Notes: generated by a model from the letters alone, not told the origin. A stretch of 46,638 bases of DNA from Bacteroidetes bacterium 46-16 (GCA_001897835.1 MKUN01000046.1:1-46638), one strand, 5' to 3'; positions 25,142 through 33,938 are shown, counted from the stretch's first letter. Numbers and translations are program-made.

Positions 25142-25549
25142 ATGTCCGGTTCAAATGCGTTTCTAATCATCAGCAAAAACGAGTGCTATATTAACTCTCT
25201 TACGGCCTATCTCCACCAGCAAGATCAGGAGGCTGATATCTCCGTAGCCAACTTTGAAAAAGGCTTTGACGTGGTCAAGAGCCAGCTGTCCGGCAACAAT
25301 AAGAAGTTTTCTTCCATCCTGGTAAGTTCGGATGTGCTTGAACCTAATCTGGAAGGATTATTAGAATTACTGACCAATCTAAGAAATCATGCTGGCAGCT
25401 GCCCGATCACACTATTTCATTCTGGCTCAATAGATGCAGAAACTCGGAAGGCAATTTCAGAACGAGTTGATTTTTTCAAAGGTATGCAACGCATCGATTT
25501 ATCAAATCCTGATCAGACGGATTTAAAAAAGGTCATTCCTTTTCACTAA
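25142..25549 (+). CDS. Receiver-like (CheY-fold) small protein, unrecognised
   Basis: 135 residues with a strong Shine-Dalgarno site (GGGGGAG). The pattern FLIISKNECYINSLTAYL...FSSILVSSD...LLELLTNLR...PITLFHS...RVDFFKG resembles alternating strands and helices of a response-regulator fold, but the conserved aspartates and the phosphorylation site are not clear. It could be a degenerate receiver or a similar Rossmann fold. No output domain is present. It is convergent with, and overlaps by 17 bases, the next gene. Confidence 0.55.
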   Translation: MSGSNAFLIISKNECYINSLTAYLHQQDQEADISVANFEKGFDVVKSQLSGNNKKFSSILVSSDVLEPNLEGLLELLTNLRNHAGSCPITLFHSGSIDAETRKAISERVDFFKGMQRIDLSNPDQTDLKKVIPFH

Positions 25550-26357
25550 GGATTGCATCTACGAGGTTACTGATAATGGCCTCTTTTTCAATAACGCCAT
25601 TTGCTTTCTCTACCAAAGCAGATAGTTCAGTAAGAAGAAGTTTCTCGGGTTCGGAAAAGCTATATAATAATTCAGACAAGGCATGCCACGAAACCTGCTC
25701 CATAGATGTGTTCAGATTGACGTTGTTTTCCACCAACCCTCTTTGTATGACTGAATGGGATGGGTTGCTAGAAGGAAATTCTAACGAGCGTTGTGGCCAC
25801 TTCTTTAGCGAGTTTCGAAAACGAAAATCGATCGCTATTCCGATGGGTAGCTCTTTAATCAAAAGATTGGAATTAATTGCGTGAACGATTTCATAACATT
25901 GTTGAAGTTCATGCTTATCGATAACAATTGTTTCATCCGCCCACTCATATGGTATAGGCCCGTCCTCTGAAAAAACAAAGGATGTTGGAGTATAGAAACA
26001 ATCTTCTTTGATAGTTAAATGACCTATGTGATAGCAGTCCTTATTACTTATAAAGGAATAGATAACGGGCTTACCTACCGGCCAATGTGTATGGGGAGCA
26101 GTGAGTGCAAAAGCATATAAGATAGACGCATCACTTGCGATCTCAACAAGTTTTTCTCTGATAGTTATCATATCAGAAACATTGTCACCGCTTACTGATG
26201 GCTTAACACCATAAAATCTGGCTATTCGTTCCACAGCCAATGAAGGATCTGGCGAAACACGGGTTGTGTAAATACTTTGTACAAAATCTACATTGTTGAA
26301 TAAAGAATTTAGTTCAACACCAGTTATTGGATTAAGCAAAGTATTGCCTTGAAACAT
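25533..26357 (-). CDS. Unrecognised soluble protein downstream of the relaxase gene
   Basis: A 274-residue protein without signal peptide or membrane helices. I do not recognise it. Visible features are a mixed alpha/beta body with a THWPVGKPVIYSFISNK segment and an acidic helical end. It starts five bases after the end of the small gene at 26363-26530, so the two form a unit at the end of the leftward mobilization array (32261 down to 25533). Its role in transfer is only suggested by that position. The alternative is unrelated cargo such as a toxin or defence gene. Confidence 0.6.
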   Translation of the reverse strand: MFQGNTLLNPITGVELNSLFNNVDFVQSIYTTRVSPDPSLAVERIARFYGVKPSVSGDNVSDMITIREKLVEIASDASILYAFALTAPHTHWPVGKPVIYSFISNKDCYHIGHLTIKEDCFYTPTSFVFSEDGPIPYEWADETIVIDKHELQQCYEIVHAINSNLLIKELPIGIAIDFRFRNSLKKWPQRSLEFPSSNPSHSVIQRGLVENNVNLNTSMEQVSWHALSELLYSFSEPEKLLLTELSALVEKANGVIEKEAIISNLVDAILSEKE

Positions 26358-26362
26358 AAAAA

Positions 26363-26530
26363 TTATTTATGCCCTTTATTGTGGCCGGCACAGTACCAAT
26401 CTTTGCAGGAGCCATTTGGTAATGCCTGAGATATGAGTTTGGCTAACAATAATTGAGCACGATCTTTAGGCAACTCTTTGACCTTTTTCAAAACGTCATT
26501 TGAAATAGCTGTTTTCAGAGTATTTTTCAT
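26363..26530 (-). CDS. Small 55-residue protein with a Cys/His-rich end
   Basis: A short gene read from the ATG at 26530 to the TAA at 26363. The N-terminal 38 residues are helical and charged (NDVLKKVKELPKDRAQLL), and the end is SCKDWYCAGHNKGHK. The C-x4-C...H...H spacing could bind zinc. It lies five bases upstream of the 274-residue gene, consistent with co-translation. Its pairing with a larger partner recalls antitoxin-type arrangements, but no toxin is recognised. Confidence 0.6.
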   Translation of the reverse strand: MKNTLKTAISNDVLKKVKELPKDRAQLLLAKLISQALPNGSCKDWYCAGHNKGHK

Positions 26531-26634
26531 AGGATAATATTTTAAAACAATTTACTCAATTCATTAGATTTATTCAAATAATTCTTCAATAGGTGTCTTT
26601 TCAGCTGAGCATCAGAATTTGAGATTGGTGCAAC

Positions 26635-27015
26635 TTAAGTTTTTAGAGTAACATTTATAGAATTGACAACAGGTTTGTCGCCGTCCTCGATAGCTCGATA
26701 TCGATCATTAGTACAAAAAATAAGCCTTGGAATGGAAGCCATTAGCTCATGGACTAAGATATTAAGCTTATAACCCTTCAGTTCGACACTATGGGTTGTA
26801 AATTCCATTAAAATGCACTCTTCCTTCGGGTCATAAACACATGACACCAAATAACTGTAATTCAAAAATTGCATTTTTCCGTCGGGCCAGACGAATGCCA
26901 GATTGCGAATGTTCCCCGCTGTTGAATAAGCATGCGAATTATCGTCACTGACAGTGTTGTCAGCTTCGACACTATCCTTGTTCTCTTCAAACTTGATCTT
27001 AAATTCCTGGCTCAT
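26635..27015 (-). CDS. Unrecognised protein overlapping the relaxase 3' end
   Basis: 126 residues from the ATG at 27015 (an ATG at 27021 is also possible). It overlaps the relaxase stop by 17 to 23 bases, so the two are translationally linked. It is acidic at the N-terminus and beta-rich afterwards (LAFVWPDGKMQFLNYSYLVS). I do not recognise it. It is plausibly a relaxosome accessory, which is inference from overlap only. Confidence 0.6.
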   Translation of the reverse strand: MSQEFKIKFEENKDSVEADNTVSDDNSHAYSTAGNIRNLAFVWPDGKMQFLNYSYLVSCVYDPKEECILMEFTTHSVELKGYKLNILVHELMASIPRLIFCTNDRYRAIEDGDKPVVNSINVTLKT

Positions 27016-29734
27016 AATCATCGTAAGTTAGTGATTGGTTCGGCCCCTGTGGTAGCTTATCCCGAGTATAATCGACCTCTTTCGCTTTCTGGACTTCCAT
27101 GACCACCTGCTGCAAATGCTGATCATGACTGCTGCGCACCAACTCAAGCGCCGATTGCCTGTCACCTATCTGCGAAGCGTAATAAAGCAAATCTTCCTTT
27201 TCGTCAGTGTAAATATTGACCTGTTCTCTCGCGCGTGACACAGACACATAAAACTGCTTGGCATTCGTAGCCCCGAATGTAGCCGCAGGCTGCACCACGA
27301 ATATCGCATCAACCGTTCTGCCTTGCGAGGCATGCGATGTGATACAATGGGCATGGCTGATATGACCAAAATCATCGGCAATTTTATATTCCATACCGCT
27401 CACCGGATTGGTCAATGTCATCCCGCCAGCTTTACTCACAGCACTAACGTCAAGCACCATCCCGTTATCCAGACGATGCTTGTTCCTGTCAAAACCATTC
27501 TTGGTAATCTGCACCTGGTCCCCTTTGGCAAGGGCGATCTCCATAGGCCGGTACACTTCAAATTGCCCAGGCTTATCCAAATTCAGCGGCATCATCTTAC
27601 CTTCCTTGTTGGTAATCGTCACCGCATCCGGCTTTGCCATGATTACTCTGCACATTTGCCCGCGCTTAATCCCTTTCTGATTTTGCAAAAACTGAACAAC
27701 CTGGTCGGCTTCATAATGACGCCAGTCGGTTTTTTCGGCTTCCGTCAGGCCCAGGCTTTTCAAACGTAAAGCAGCAATCTCCTTCTTGCCCAAAAATCCA
27801 TCCTTTCGCAATCTCAACCGCAAAGCTGCCGTGATCTTTTCGCCTTCATCATGCGTCGGTGAAATCATCAGCACATCTTTGCCCGCTTTCTTTGCCGCCA
27901 TATAATCGTCAATTAAAACATCGTGACCCTGGCCGCCTAACGGTCTGATCGCGCCGATCTGGTCAAGTTTGTCAAAGCCGCCGGATATATCCCCTTTTGA
28001 AAGATCCGCAACCGCTCGCCGGTACATCACATCCTTCTGCCGGTAAATCTTGTCAACCTCAGCAGTCCGGATGCCGCCCACCGTATTCAAAATCCGCAAT
28101 GCGTCCCCTCGCACCACGCTGGCATGCTGCCGGGTATCACCACCTAAAATAATTCGCGCTTTCTGACGCGTGACAAGATCGAGGAGAGATGCCATATCCT
28201 TCGTGCCCAGCATCCCGGCTTCATCCACCCATAAGACCTGGCCTTTCAAAGCCTCCTGTTTCTTTTCATCTAGCAGCAACAAAGCGACCGTTTCTGCCTT
28301 TGTAAAACCCTCCTCGCGCAACACACCCCGCGAAGCTCGTGCCGTCGGCGCAACCGTCACCACCTGCTTCCCGGCTTTCCCGATCAGAGAAATCGCCTCT
28401 TTCATCAGTGTGGTTTTACCCGCCCCGGCAGCACCCCGCACAATCGACACCATATCCGATGTCGTCAGCACATGGGCAATCGCATCGCGCTGCTGTCCTG
28501 TTGCCTTGATTTCCGGCGCTTCTGCATAGAGCGGTGTAAAACGGTTCCTGCCTGCATTCGCCAACTGCACCATCCGTTGCTCTTCCGCCAATACCTCCAC
28601 AGTGGTACAAAGCAGATTTTCACCTTCTTTGACATGGATAAGCGCCTTGCATTGCTCAAAGCCAGTGGCTATCTCCTGCAAACTCACAGAACTGCCAATG
28701 CTGTAACGCATCGCTGTTTCTATCAATTTGCGCCTCGGCACAACGGAAGCACGCTCAAAACAATGCGACAAAGCATAGTCTATACACTTGTCTGCCGTTG
28801 CGTATCGACCAGGATGTTTCTGCCCACGGCCATCACGAATGACTGCATCTTTTGTTTCCTGTCCGCCAAGAAGCCGGATTTGACTTTTCCATTCTGCTTT
28901 CAACTCTTCCATGGTCAGACCCGTTTGCTTTTTAGACCGGGTTCGTGCTCCTAACTCGCTCAGCTCTTTGGCATCCGTAATACCTTTTTCTTTTGCTACC
29001 CGGCCAATCTCATCCGTTCGTTTGGAAAACAGATCAATGACTTCCTGAGGTATGCCGTCAATCTCAAAAGACTTAGCCGTCCGTCTGACCTGATACCCAA
29101 GAGCTACCAGGTTATCGGCGAGCCGTTTATGAAACATCGCCTGGTAATAGGGCATATCTTTATTGATCTGGCGAAACTGACACGCCTTGACACGGGTCTC
29201 GGTTTCATCCCAGGTCAGATTGAAGACGTAACAATGAGCATGCAAATGCGGGTCCGGAACAAAACCATCCACCGGCCTTGCCGTCTGATGCACAAAATCA
29301 ACCCATAACAACTCACCGGATACGCGGTCTGTCGACTGCCCGGCTTTGCGAACACGGACCCGTGCATCCGCCTCAATTTCCTGCATGGTTGCAGCAACGC
29401 TACGCTGAAAAGCCTCCAGCACATGACCGTCATTAACCAGCGCATGCAACACACTGACCGACTTGGGGACGTGGAAATTAATATCATAGCCAACTGTCCG
29501 GTCCTTTTTTGTGCGCGGTGTCAGCGGTAATCCCGTCTGCGGATGCCGGTTCTCACACAAAGCAAAAAAGGCTTCCCTCGTTGCCGGACCCCCAATGCCC
29601 AGCCTTTTTGACAGCCGTCCCTGAAAGACCCCGTTCAGTTCCTGATCGTCCAAATAATAGTCAGCCTTCATCAATGCCCCGGTAAAATAATCCTTGGCAT
29701 GATCTGCTGACTGGCTTTGTATCATTCTAATCAT
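26999..29734 (-). CDS. MobF-family relaxase-helicase (TrwC/TraI type)
   Basis: This 911-residue protein nicks at oriT and unwinds the transferred strand. The N-terminal TrwC domain has candidate nucleophile tyrosines Y16, Y26 and Y27 and the three-histidine metal site in HLHAH (H163, H165, H167). A RecD-like helicase follows: Walker A GAAGAGKT (434-441), WVDEAGML (Walker B) and GGDTRQ. The end carries the UvrD-like SHASQGRTVDAIFV motif. It is intact and full length for a MobF protein. The coupling protein and a membrane protein are upstream on the same strand. No mating-pore genes were found, so it relies on a helper. Confidence 0.94.
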   Translation of the reverse strand: MIRMIQSQSADHAKDYFTGALMKADYYLDDQELNGVFQGRLSKRLGIGGPATREAFFALCENRHPQTGLPLTPRTKKDRTVGYDINFHVPKSVSVLHALVNDGHVLEAFQRSVAATMQEIEADARVRVRKAGQSTDRVSGELLWVDFVHQTARPVDGFVPDPHLHAHCYVFNLTWDETETRVKACQFRQINKDMPYYQAMFHKRLADNLVALGYQVRRTAKSFEIDGIPQEVIDLFSKRTDEIGRVAKEKGITDAKELSELGARTRSKKQTGLTMEELKAEWKSQIRLLGGQETKDAVIRDGRGQKHPGRYATADKCIDYALSHCFERASVVPRRKLIETAMRYSIGSSVSLQEIATGFEQCKALIHVKEGENLLCTTVEVLAEEQRMVQLANAGRNRFTPLYAEAPEIKATGQQRDAIAHVLTTSDMVSIVRGAAGAGKTTLMKEAISLIGKAGKQVVTVAPTARASRGVLREEGFTKAETVALLLLDEKKQEALKGQVLWVDEAGMLGTKDMASLLDLVTRQKARIILGGDTRQHASVVRGDALRILNTVGGIRTAEVDKIYRQKDVMYRRAVADLSKGDISGGFDKLDQIGAIRPLGGQGHDVLIDDYMAAKKAGKDVLMISPTHDEGEKITAALRLRLRKDGFLGKKEIAALRLKSLGLTEAEKTDWRHYEADQVVQFLQNQKGIKRGQMCRVIMAKPDAVTITNKEGKMMPLNLDKPGQFEVYRPMEIALAKGDQVQITKNGFDRNKHRLDNGMVLDVSAVSKAGGMTLTNPVSGMEYKIADDFGHISHAHCITSHASQGRTVDAIFVVQPAATFGATNAKQFYVSVSRAREQVNIYTDEKEDLLYYASQIGDRQSALELVRSSHDQHLQQVVMEVQKAKEVDYTRDKLPQGPNQSLTYDDYEPGI

Positions 29735-29947
29735 GGCTGCTTTTTTACTGATCTTCCGTCCTTCGCATCATCTGCCTTTGATCTCATTCACCCAGGTCAT
29801 CTCTCAGTTTCATCTTGCAGATAGCTACTGTGATCACCTGCAACAACACTCTAAACACAGTCAGCTGTGCTAGGTCACACTTTCTGTATCCATCAATACC
29901 CATAAAACTTTTTCTATCAGACTTCTTCCCTAAGCATAGCTTAGGGG
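29735..29947. other. Candidate oriT region upstream of the relaxase
   Basis: This 213-bp gap lies directly upstream of the relaxase gene. It contains the perfect palindrome CCCTAAGC-ATA-GCTTAGGG (29928-29946) and a smaller inverted repeat CACAG/CTGTG (29856-29869). Such structures next to a relaxase gene are common at oriT. Neither palindrome is followed by a T-tract in either direction. No nic consensus could be recognised. Confidence 0.45.
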
Positions 29948-30727
29948 TCAGGATGCGACCACAGCACCACCGTCGTCATCCTCATCATCGTCTTTATCGT
30001 CAATGATAAAGCTGTCCATCAACTTTTGACGGAAGACCGGATTGTCCGGCTTTTTCATGGTAAAACGCACGCCTCGGGCACTGTCGCTCGGTTTGTCATT
30101 CACGAAAACCTCTTCCATTTCCTCGTTCATAATCATCTGGTCAATCTTATCCATGATGAAATGGTCGCCGATAAGATAGGCGATACTGTAGCTAAGCCAG
30201 TACATTACAGAGCAAACGAGTAATACCAATGCAATAGGTTGCTTGCAGATGAAAAGGATAAGGCCTGCCAGAAAGACAGCGCCGGACTCATAGTAAATTT
30301 CAATGGTTCGTATATTCGCCCGGCCTTCCTTTTGCCAGCTCAGGAAGGTCTTATTGATATCCCCTTCATATTGGCTAAATCTGCTGAAATCAAAAACCGA
30401 CGGATTACGCTTTACTTCTTGGTAACGCTTGTAGGAAAAAAAGATAAATGCGAAAGTGTAAATGTACCAGGTACTGAAATTTTCAAACAGGAAATCCCAA
30501 TCAGTTTGTCCAAATCTACGGGACAAGACATAAGGGACGACCAGAAACGCGACAGCAAATAATGACACCAGAAGCCGGGAAAAATAGCGCTCGCCAAAGT
30601 TTTTTCTCAGAAAAACTTCGACAGGAACGCGTAACAAGGAAGATAAGGCAAAGAGCCAGTTGAGCAAATTCGATTTGACCAGATTTTTGCGAATGACAAC
30701 TTCGCTGTAATAGATGTTTTTTTTCAT
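29948..30727 (-). CDS. Membrane protein associated with the coupling protein
   Basis: A 259-residue inner-membrane protein with about four transmembrane helices (two at about 45-90, two at about 150-190) and a strongly acidic tail (DDKDDDEDDDGG, about 242-253). It lies ten bases downstream of the coupling-protein gene. The location suggests that it anchors or partners the coupling protein, which itself lacks clear N-terminal membrane helices here. I do not recognise a named family. Confidence 0.7.
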   Translation of the reverse strand: MKKNIYYSEVVIRKNLVKSNLLNWLFALSSLLRVPVEVFLRKNFGERYFSRLLVSLFAVAFLVVPYVLSRRFGQTDWDFLFENFSTWYIYTFAFIFFSYKRYQEVKRNPSVFDFSRFSQYEGDINKTFLSWQKEGRANIRTIEIYYESGAVFLAGLILFICKQPIALVLLVCSVMYWLSYSIAYLIGDHFIMDKIDQMIMNEEMEEVFVNDKPSDSARGVRFTMKKPDNPVFRQKLMDSFIIDDKDDDEDDDGGAVVAS

Positions 30728-30737
30728 TTATATAGTT

Positions 30738-32261
30738 TTAGGGAATGACTGTTTGTGAAAAGCTGATTTTACGATGATTGAATTCATCTTTTTCCTGATT
30801 GCCCTGGAGATGAATATACCCCTCGACGATAAACTTGTTCATCGGACCGCCGGTTCTCAGTGCGACAAGCTCTTCCGGACGCACCATCTGCTCAAGGCTG
30901 TATTTTTGCGTTCGGGAGGAAGAAAATTCACTCGCCATGGCCGCTGATTTTGATGTATCAACGGCATAGGCTTTACCGATCAGATCAGAGGCATATTGAT
31001 TAGTCTCAATGTCCGCGTTAGCATGGAAAATCTTAGTGCCTAGTGTACCAAGAAAGCTTTTAACCCGGTAATTGGCATTTGTCCCTCCCATATTGGCAAA
31101 ATAATTCGGCAGATTTTGAGAAATATAAACGGTCGCAATCCGGCTTGAACGGGCGGTCGCCTGATAATCGGCGTCATGTTCGTGGAGAAAATTCTGGGCC
31201 TCGTCCGCCCATAAAAATACCGGCCTGCCGTTCTCACCCACGCGCCTGCGTTCCATCGCTCTTTGCCAGATATATTTAAACATCACCTGACAATCTTTGC
31301 CCATCTTGTGATAATCCTTTACGGGTAAATTGAGCAGGATGATTTTTCCCGTCAATGAATCCTCCGGAACAAACGTTGACGCGTAACGGCAGAAGAGGGA
31401 GTAGGTAGGTTCCCTTAGCAGATTGTATAAAAAGCCCAGTAAATTAAAGTCGATAATAGACCGGGTTTTGTCCGCCAGGTTTTTATAGGTGTCATTAAAG
31501 AAGTTAACAATAAAATCCATCCGGCGTACGTCAGGCAGCGCTTCCGATGCCAGCCGCGTGAACTCGTCATCTGTCTTGATTGCTTGATATTCGTGTGACG
31601 GTATCCGCGAACGCCAGCTCTTGACCTGATTTTGAATATTGTCCATTGCCACGTCAAAAGCTTTTTTGAATGCTGTTGGATTGTCAGGATCTTCTTTCGG
31701 GAGCGTTTGAATACCGGCACCAGTGATGCCTCTTTTAGGAGCAGACTGAGCAATATCATATAACATTTTGACGGTGACACGGCCATAAGCGATCAGGCAA
31801 AGATCAATCGTGTTGGCCAGCAGCATATCAAGTGCCGTTTGCCAGAATTTGTCGTCCTTGCTGGAATCGCCCGCATCCTGCCCAGCGCGGATAACAGTTT
31901 TCAAAACCTGGACGAGATTAACCGTCAAAGAACTATTGACGCCTATATGACTTGATTCATATTCCAGGAAATTAAAACACTCCTTACCACCAGGTTCAAC
32001 GATAACAAGGTCATGAAGCCGATTTGTTAAACGGCAATACTCCGTCCATAGCTCTTTTTCATCATGCTTTGCCGTTAGGACCAGTCCGCCATAATTATTC
32101 CTGAGAAATTTCAAGGCAATAAAACGTCCTGACCCAGATGTTTTACCTGACCCAATACCACCGAAAATTTGCACGCCTTCTACACTATCTCTCACCGTCC
32201 AGCATAGCTTGCTGTCAGTCTTTGATAAATCAATGATCGTTTTATCTAAATCGAATTCCAT
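30738..32261 (-). CDS. Type IV coupling protein (TraD/VirD4/TrwB-like ATPase)
   Basis: A 507-residue ATPase with Walker A GGIGSGKT (34-41), Walker B RPVFLWADEAQNFL (about 350) and a late SSRTQKYSLEQMV segment, matching the TrwB/TraD ATPase core. It would bring the relaxase-bound strand to a mating pore. N-terminal membrane helices typical of VirD4 proteins are missing; the membrane protein encoded next to it may supply them. It shares the strand with the relaxase and is divergent from the gene at 32379. Confidence 0.88.
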   Translation of the reverse strand: MEFDLDKTIIDLSKTDSKLCWTVRDSVEGVQIFGGIGSGKTSGSGRFIALKFLRNNYGGLVLTAKHDEKELWTEYCRLTNRLHDLVIVEPGGKECFNFLEYESSHIGVNSSLTVNLVQVLKTVIRAGQDAGDSSKDDKFWQTALDMLLANTIDLCLIAYGRVTVKMLYDIAQSAPKRGITGAGIQTLPKEDPDNPTAFKKAFDVAMDNIQNQVKSWRSRIPSHEYQAIKTDDEFTRLASEALPDVRRMDFIVNFFNDTYKNLADKTRSIIDFNLLGFLYNLLREPTYSLFCRYASTFVPEDSLTGKIILLNLPVKDYHKMGKDCQVMFKYIWQRAMERRRVGENGRPVFLWADEAQNFLHEHDADYQATARSSRIATVYISQNLPNYFANMGGTNANYRVKSFLGTLGTKIFHANADIETNQYASDLIGKAYAVDTSKSAAMASEFSSSRTQKYSLEQMVRPEELVALRTGGPMNKFIVEGYIHLQGNQEKDEFNHRKISFSQTVIP

Positions 32262-32378
32262 TTGTAGTGAAAGGTTTACCGCACAACATAGTAAAACGAT
32301 TTGAAATACGCCACGGGAAAAACACCGTTTTTTATATAGGATTAATACTTTATATTGCTTAGTTCAAAATAGCATGCA

Positions 32379-33026
32379 ATGCGCGCAAAAATGCCTAAAG
32401 ATTTAGAGGCGTTATTATTTCAACTCGAAAACGCTGATGATATTAAAAAAGTCCAGGATGAATGGGCAGAATATCAGGCTGCCAACGAAAACTATGAGAA
32501 AAATTACCCTGTTCAGTTTGCTAATCTCGTAGAGGCCAACCTCAAATTCAAAGAAAACAAGTCTATCCCGACACCTGCAGAACAGATGCAGGATTTTAAA
32601 GAGCGTATCAAAACCCGCATTGATGACCTGCTGGAAGAAAAACAGCACCATGACACATATGAATTAGAAGAAGCAAACGACAATATCAATCAAAGGGAGG
32701 CAGAGTATCTACAGCAATCAAAAGAGCTGAAACTGACCTTTGACACTCAAACGCCAGTAGCTTCAAAGCAGGAGACGGCCAAAAGCAAGAGTGGCCATGA
32801 CATCGATAAATCCCAAGAATTAGGCATCAGCTGGCTAAAGCAGCATCAGCAGCAAGAAGAAAAACAGCACAAACAAGAGGAAAAAACCGAGGGCAAAGAA
32901 CAGGATATCAAAGGCTATGATTTCAAACTGATCTTTGCGAATATGAACCAGTCGGACAAATTGGAAAACCTGGACCTTTCCAAAGACGAGTTGGAGAAAG
33001 AAGACCTCGATCTTGAATACGAGTAG
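32379..33026 (+). CDS. Charged coiled-coil protein near the mobilization genes, unrecognised
   Basis: A 215-residue acidic protein, rich in Glu, Lys and Gln, with long predicted helices and coiled coil (about 85-175, including EEKQHHDTYELEE and KQHQQQEEKQHKQEEK). It has no signal peptide or membrane helix and no recognisable family. It is divergent from the coupling-protein gene across 117 bases that probably hold both promoters. It could be an accessory relaxosome or partition-type factor, which is inference. The ATG at 32391 is an alternative start. Confidence 0.6.
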   Translation: MRAKMPKDLEALLFQLENADDIKKVQDEWAEYQAANENYEKNYPVQFANLVEANLKFKENKSIPTPAEQMQDFKERIKTRIDDLLEEKQHHDTYELEEANDNINQREAEYLQQSKELKLTFDTQTPVASKQETAKSKSGHDIDKSQELGISWLKQHQQQEEKQHKQEEKTEGKEQDIKGYDFKLIFANMNQSDKLENLDLSKDELEKEDLDLEYE

Positions 33027-33028
33027 GC

Positions 33029-33328
33029 TTATTCCTGTTCCATTTCCAAATCATCATGATTGATGTCTTTGTTAGGGGATACGTCATCCTGATCAACACC
33101 ACGCGCTTTCAGCCAGTCCGGCTTAAACTGGCGCTGCATATCTTTATCCAACTCATATTGGCGATAACCATTTTTAAAGCCAGCAGAACGCATCGTGGTT
33201 TCGTCCAAGGATTTTTCCAGACGAGCGGCAAGTTCGGGCATTGCTTCAGACAAAAAATAACCTTCGTTGAACCCTTTCAAATAATCCGCATCTACGGTCA
33301 AGTCGTCTAATTCTTCCGTCATGATCAA
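33029..33328 (-). CDS. Small acidic protein, unrecognised
   Basis: 99 residues, acidic, with a helical centre (DYLKGFNEGYFLSEAMPELAARLEK). It overlaps the upstream HTH gene by 4 bases (33325-33328), so the two are translationally coupled. No family recognised; probably a partner of the HTH regulator. Confidence 0.6.
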   Translation of the reverse strand: MIMTEELDDLTVDADYLKGFNEGYFLSEAMPELAARLEKSLDETTMRSAGFKNGYRQYELDKDMQRQFKPDWLKARGVDQDDVSPNKDINHDDLEMEQE

Positions 33329-33594
33329 AAGGTGTTTTTAGCATTGGTTTCAAGATAAGCGAGTATGGACTCCCGGTCATAGATGATGATCTTACGTTGT
33401 GGCTGAGAGTATCTGATCTTCCCGCTATCGCGTAAATTTTGCAATGAGGTTTTACTCTTGATCTGCAATAACTTCATTGCCTCTTCGCCAGAAATCCACT
33501 TGTCGGAATGCCGCTCTTGCTTGTCGCTTAAGCGGGCGACAACTTCTTCAACAAGCGTATAAAACGCAGCTTCCTCCAAACAGATGACTTGCAT
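33325..33594 (-). CDS. Excisionase/HTH_17-type DNA-binding protein
   Basis: 89 residues. The C-terminal half (WISGEEAMKLLQIKSKTSLQNLRDSGKIRYSQPQRK and then DRESILAYLE) is the winged HTH of Bacteroidota excisionase-like proteins, which often control excision or mobilization genes. It is divergent from the DUF3606 gene and shares with it an intergenic inverted repeat (33652-33672) that may be its operator. Confidence 0.8.
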   Translation of the reverse strand: MQVICLEEAAFYTLVEEVVARLSDKQERHSDKWISGEEAMKLLQIKSKTSLQNLRDSGKIRYSQPQRKIIIYDRESILAYLETNAKNTF

Positions 33595-33651
33595 AGTGGC
33601 TGATTAAAGCCAAAATAAAACTTTTTCCGGAAGCGTGAAATAAAAATAACG

Positions 33652-33672
33652 TTGGTATTTTTATAGTACCAA
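33652..33672. promoter_or_regulatory. Inverted repeat between divergent HTH and DUF3606 genes
   Basis: TTGGTA (33652-33657) and TACCAA (33667-33672) are separated by nine bases, in the only gap between two divergent genes. A dimeric regulator site is plausible, perhaps for the HTH protein. Confidence 0.5.
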
Positions 33673-33682
33673 AATTATGTTT

Positions 33683-33871
33683 ATGGCAGACAATCCGAAT
33701 AAACGCGGTAAAAATGAAAGGAACAAGGTATCTAACCAATCATGGGAACTTGACTATATGAAAGACAAGTTCAACGTCAGCGGTCAACAGGTAGCCGGTG
33801 CTAAGCGAGCAGTTGGCAATGATCGCAAGAAGATTGAGGAATATCTGAGAAACCTTGGAAATAATAAATAA
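33683..33871 (+). CDS. DUF3606 small protein
   Basis: 62 residues from the ATG at 33683. The pattern DYMKDKFNVSGQQVAGAKRAVGNDRKKIEEYL is that of DUF3606, a small basic family common in Bacteroidota and Proteobacteria with no assigned function. It ends before a strong bidirectional terminator. Confidence 0.75.
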   Translation: MADNPNKRGKNERNKVSNQSWELDYMKDKFNVSGQQVAGAKRAVGNDRKKIEEYLRNLGNNK

Positions 33872-33884
33872 GGGAACGATCTTA

Positions 33885-33926
33885 ATATAAAAGAGAGGGC
33901 ATGGTTTCATGCCCTCTCTTTTATAT
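33885..33926. terminator. Bidirectional terminator between convergent genes
   Basis: A stem of 18 pairs (33885-33902 with 33909-33926), core AGAGAGGGCAT, loop GGTTTC, with A and T runs at the outer ends so that it works on both strands. It separates the DUF3606 gene from the lipoprotein at 33939. Confidence 0.88.
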
Positions 33927-33938
33927 TTATTAAACGGG

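Noticed and set aside
27323-27769. A 148-codon plus-strand frame within the relaxase gene
   Set aside because: It is a shadow of the intact helicase domain on the minus strand.
28170-28954. Two plus-strand frames of 119 and 160 codons in the relaxase gene
   Set aside because: They are opposite-strand shadows, and the low-complexity composition follows the relaxase codons.
29928-29946. A terminator for the membrane-protein gene
   Set aside because: The stem is perfect but no T-tract follows on either strand, so it is listed as part of a possible oriT instead.
29815-30006. A 63-codon plus-strand frame near the candidate oriT
   Set aside because: It runs into the antisense of the membrane-protein gene, has no ribosome site and no recognisable pattern.
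25533-33871. A complete conjugation (type IV secretion) system
   Set aside because: Relaxase and coupling protein are present, but no VirB4-type ATPase, channel or pilus genes can be read.
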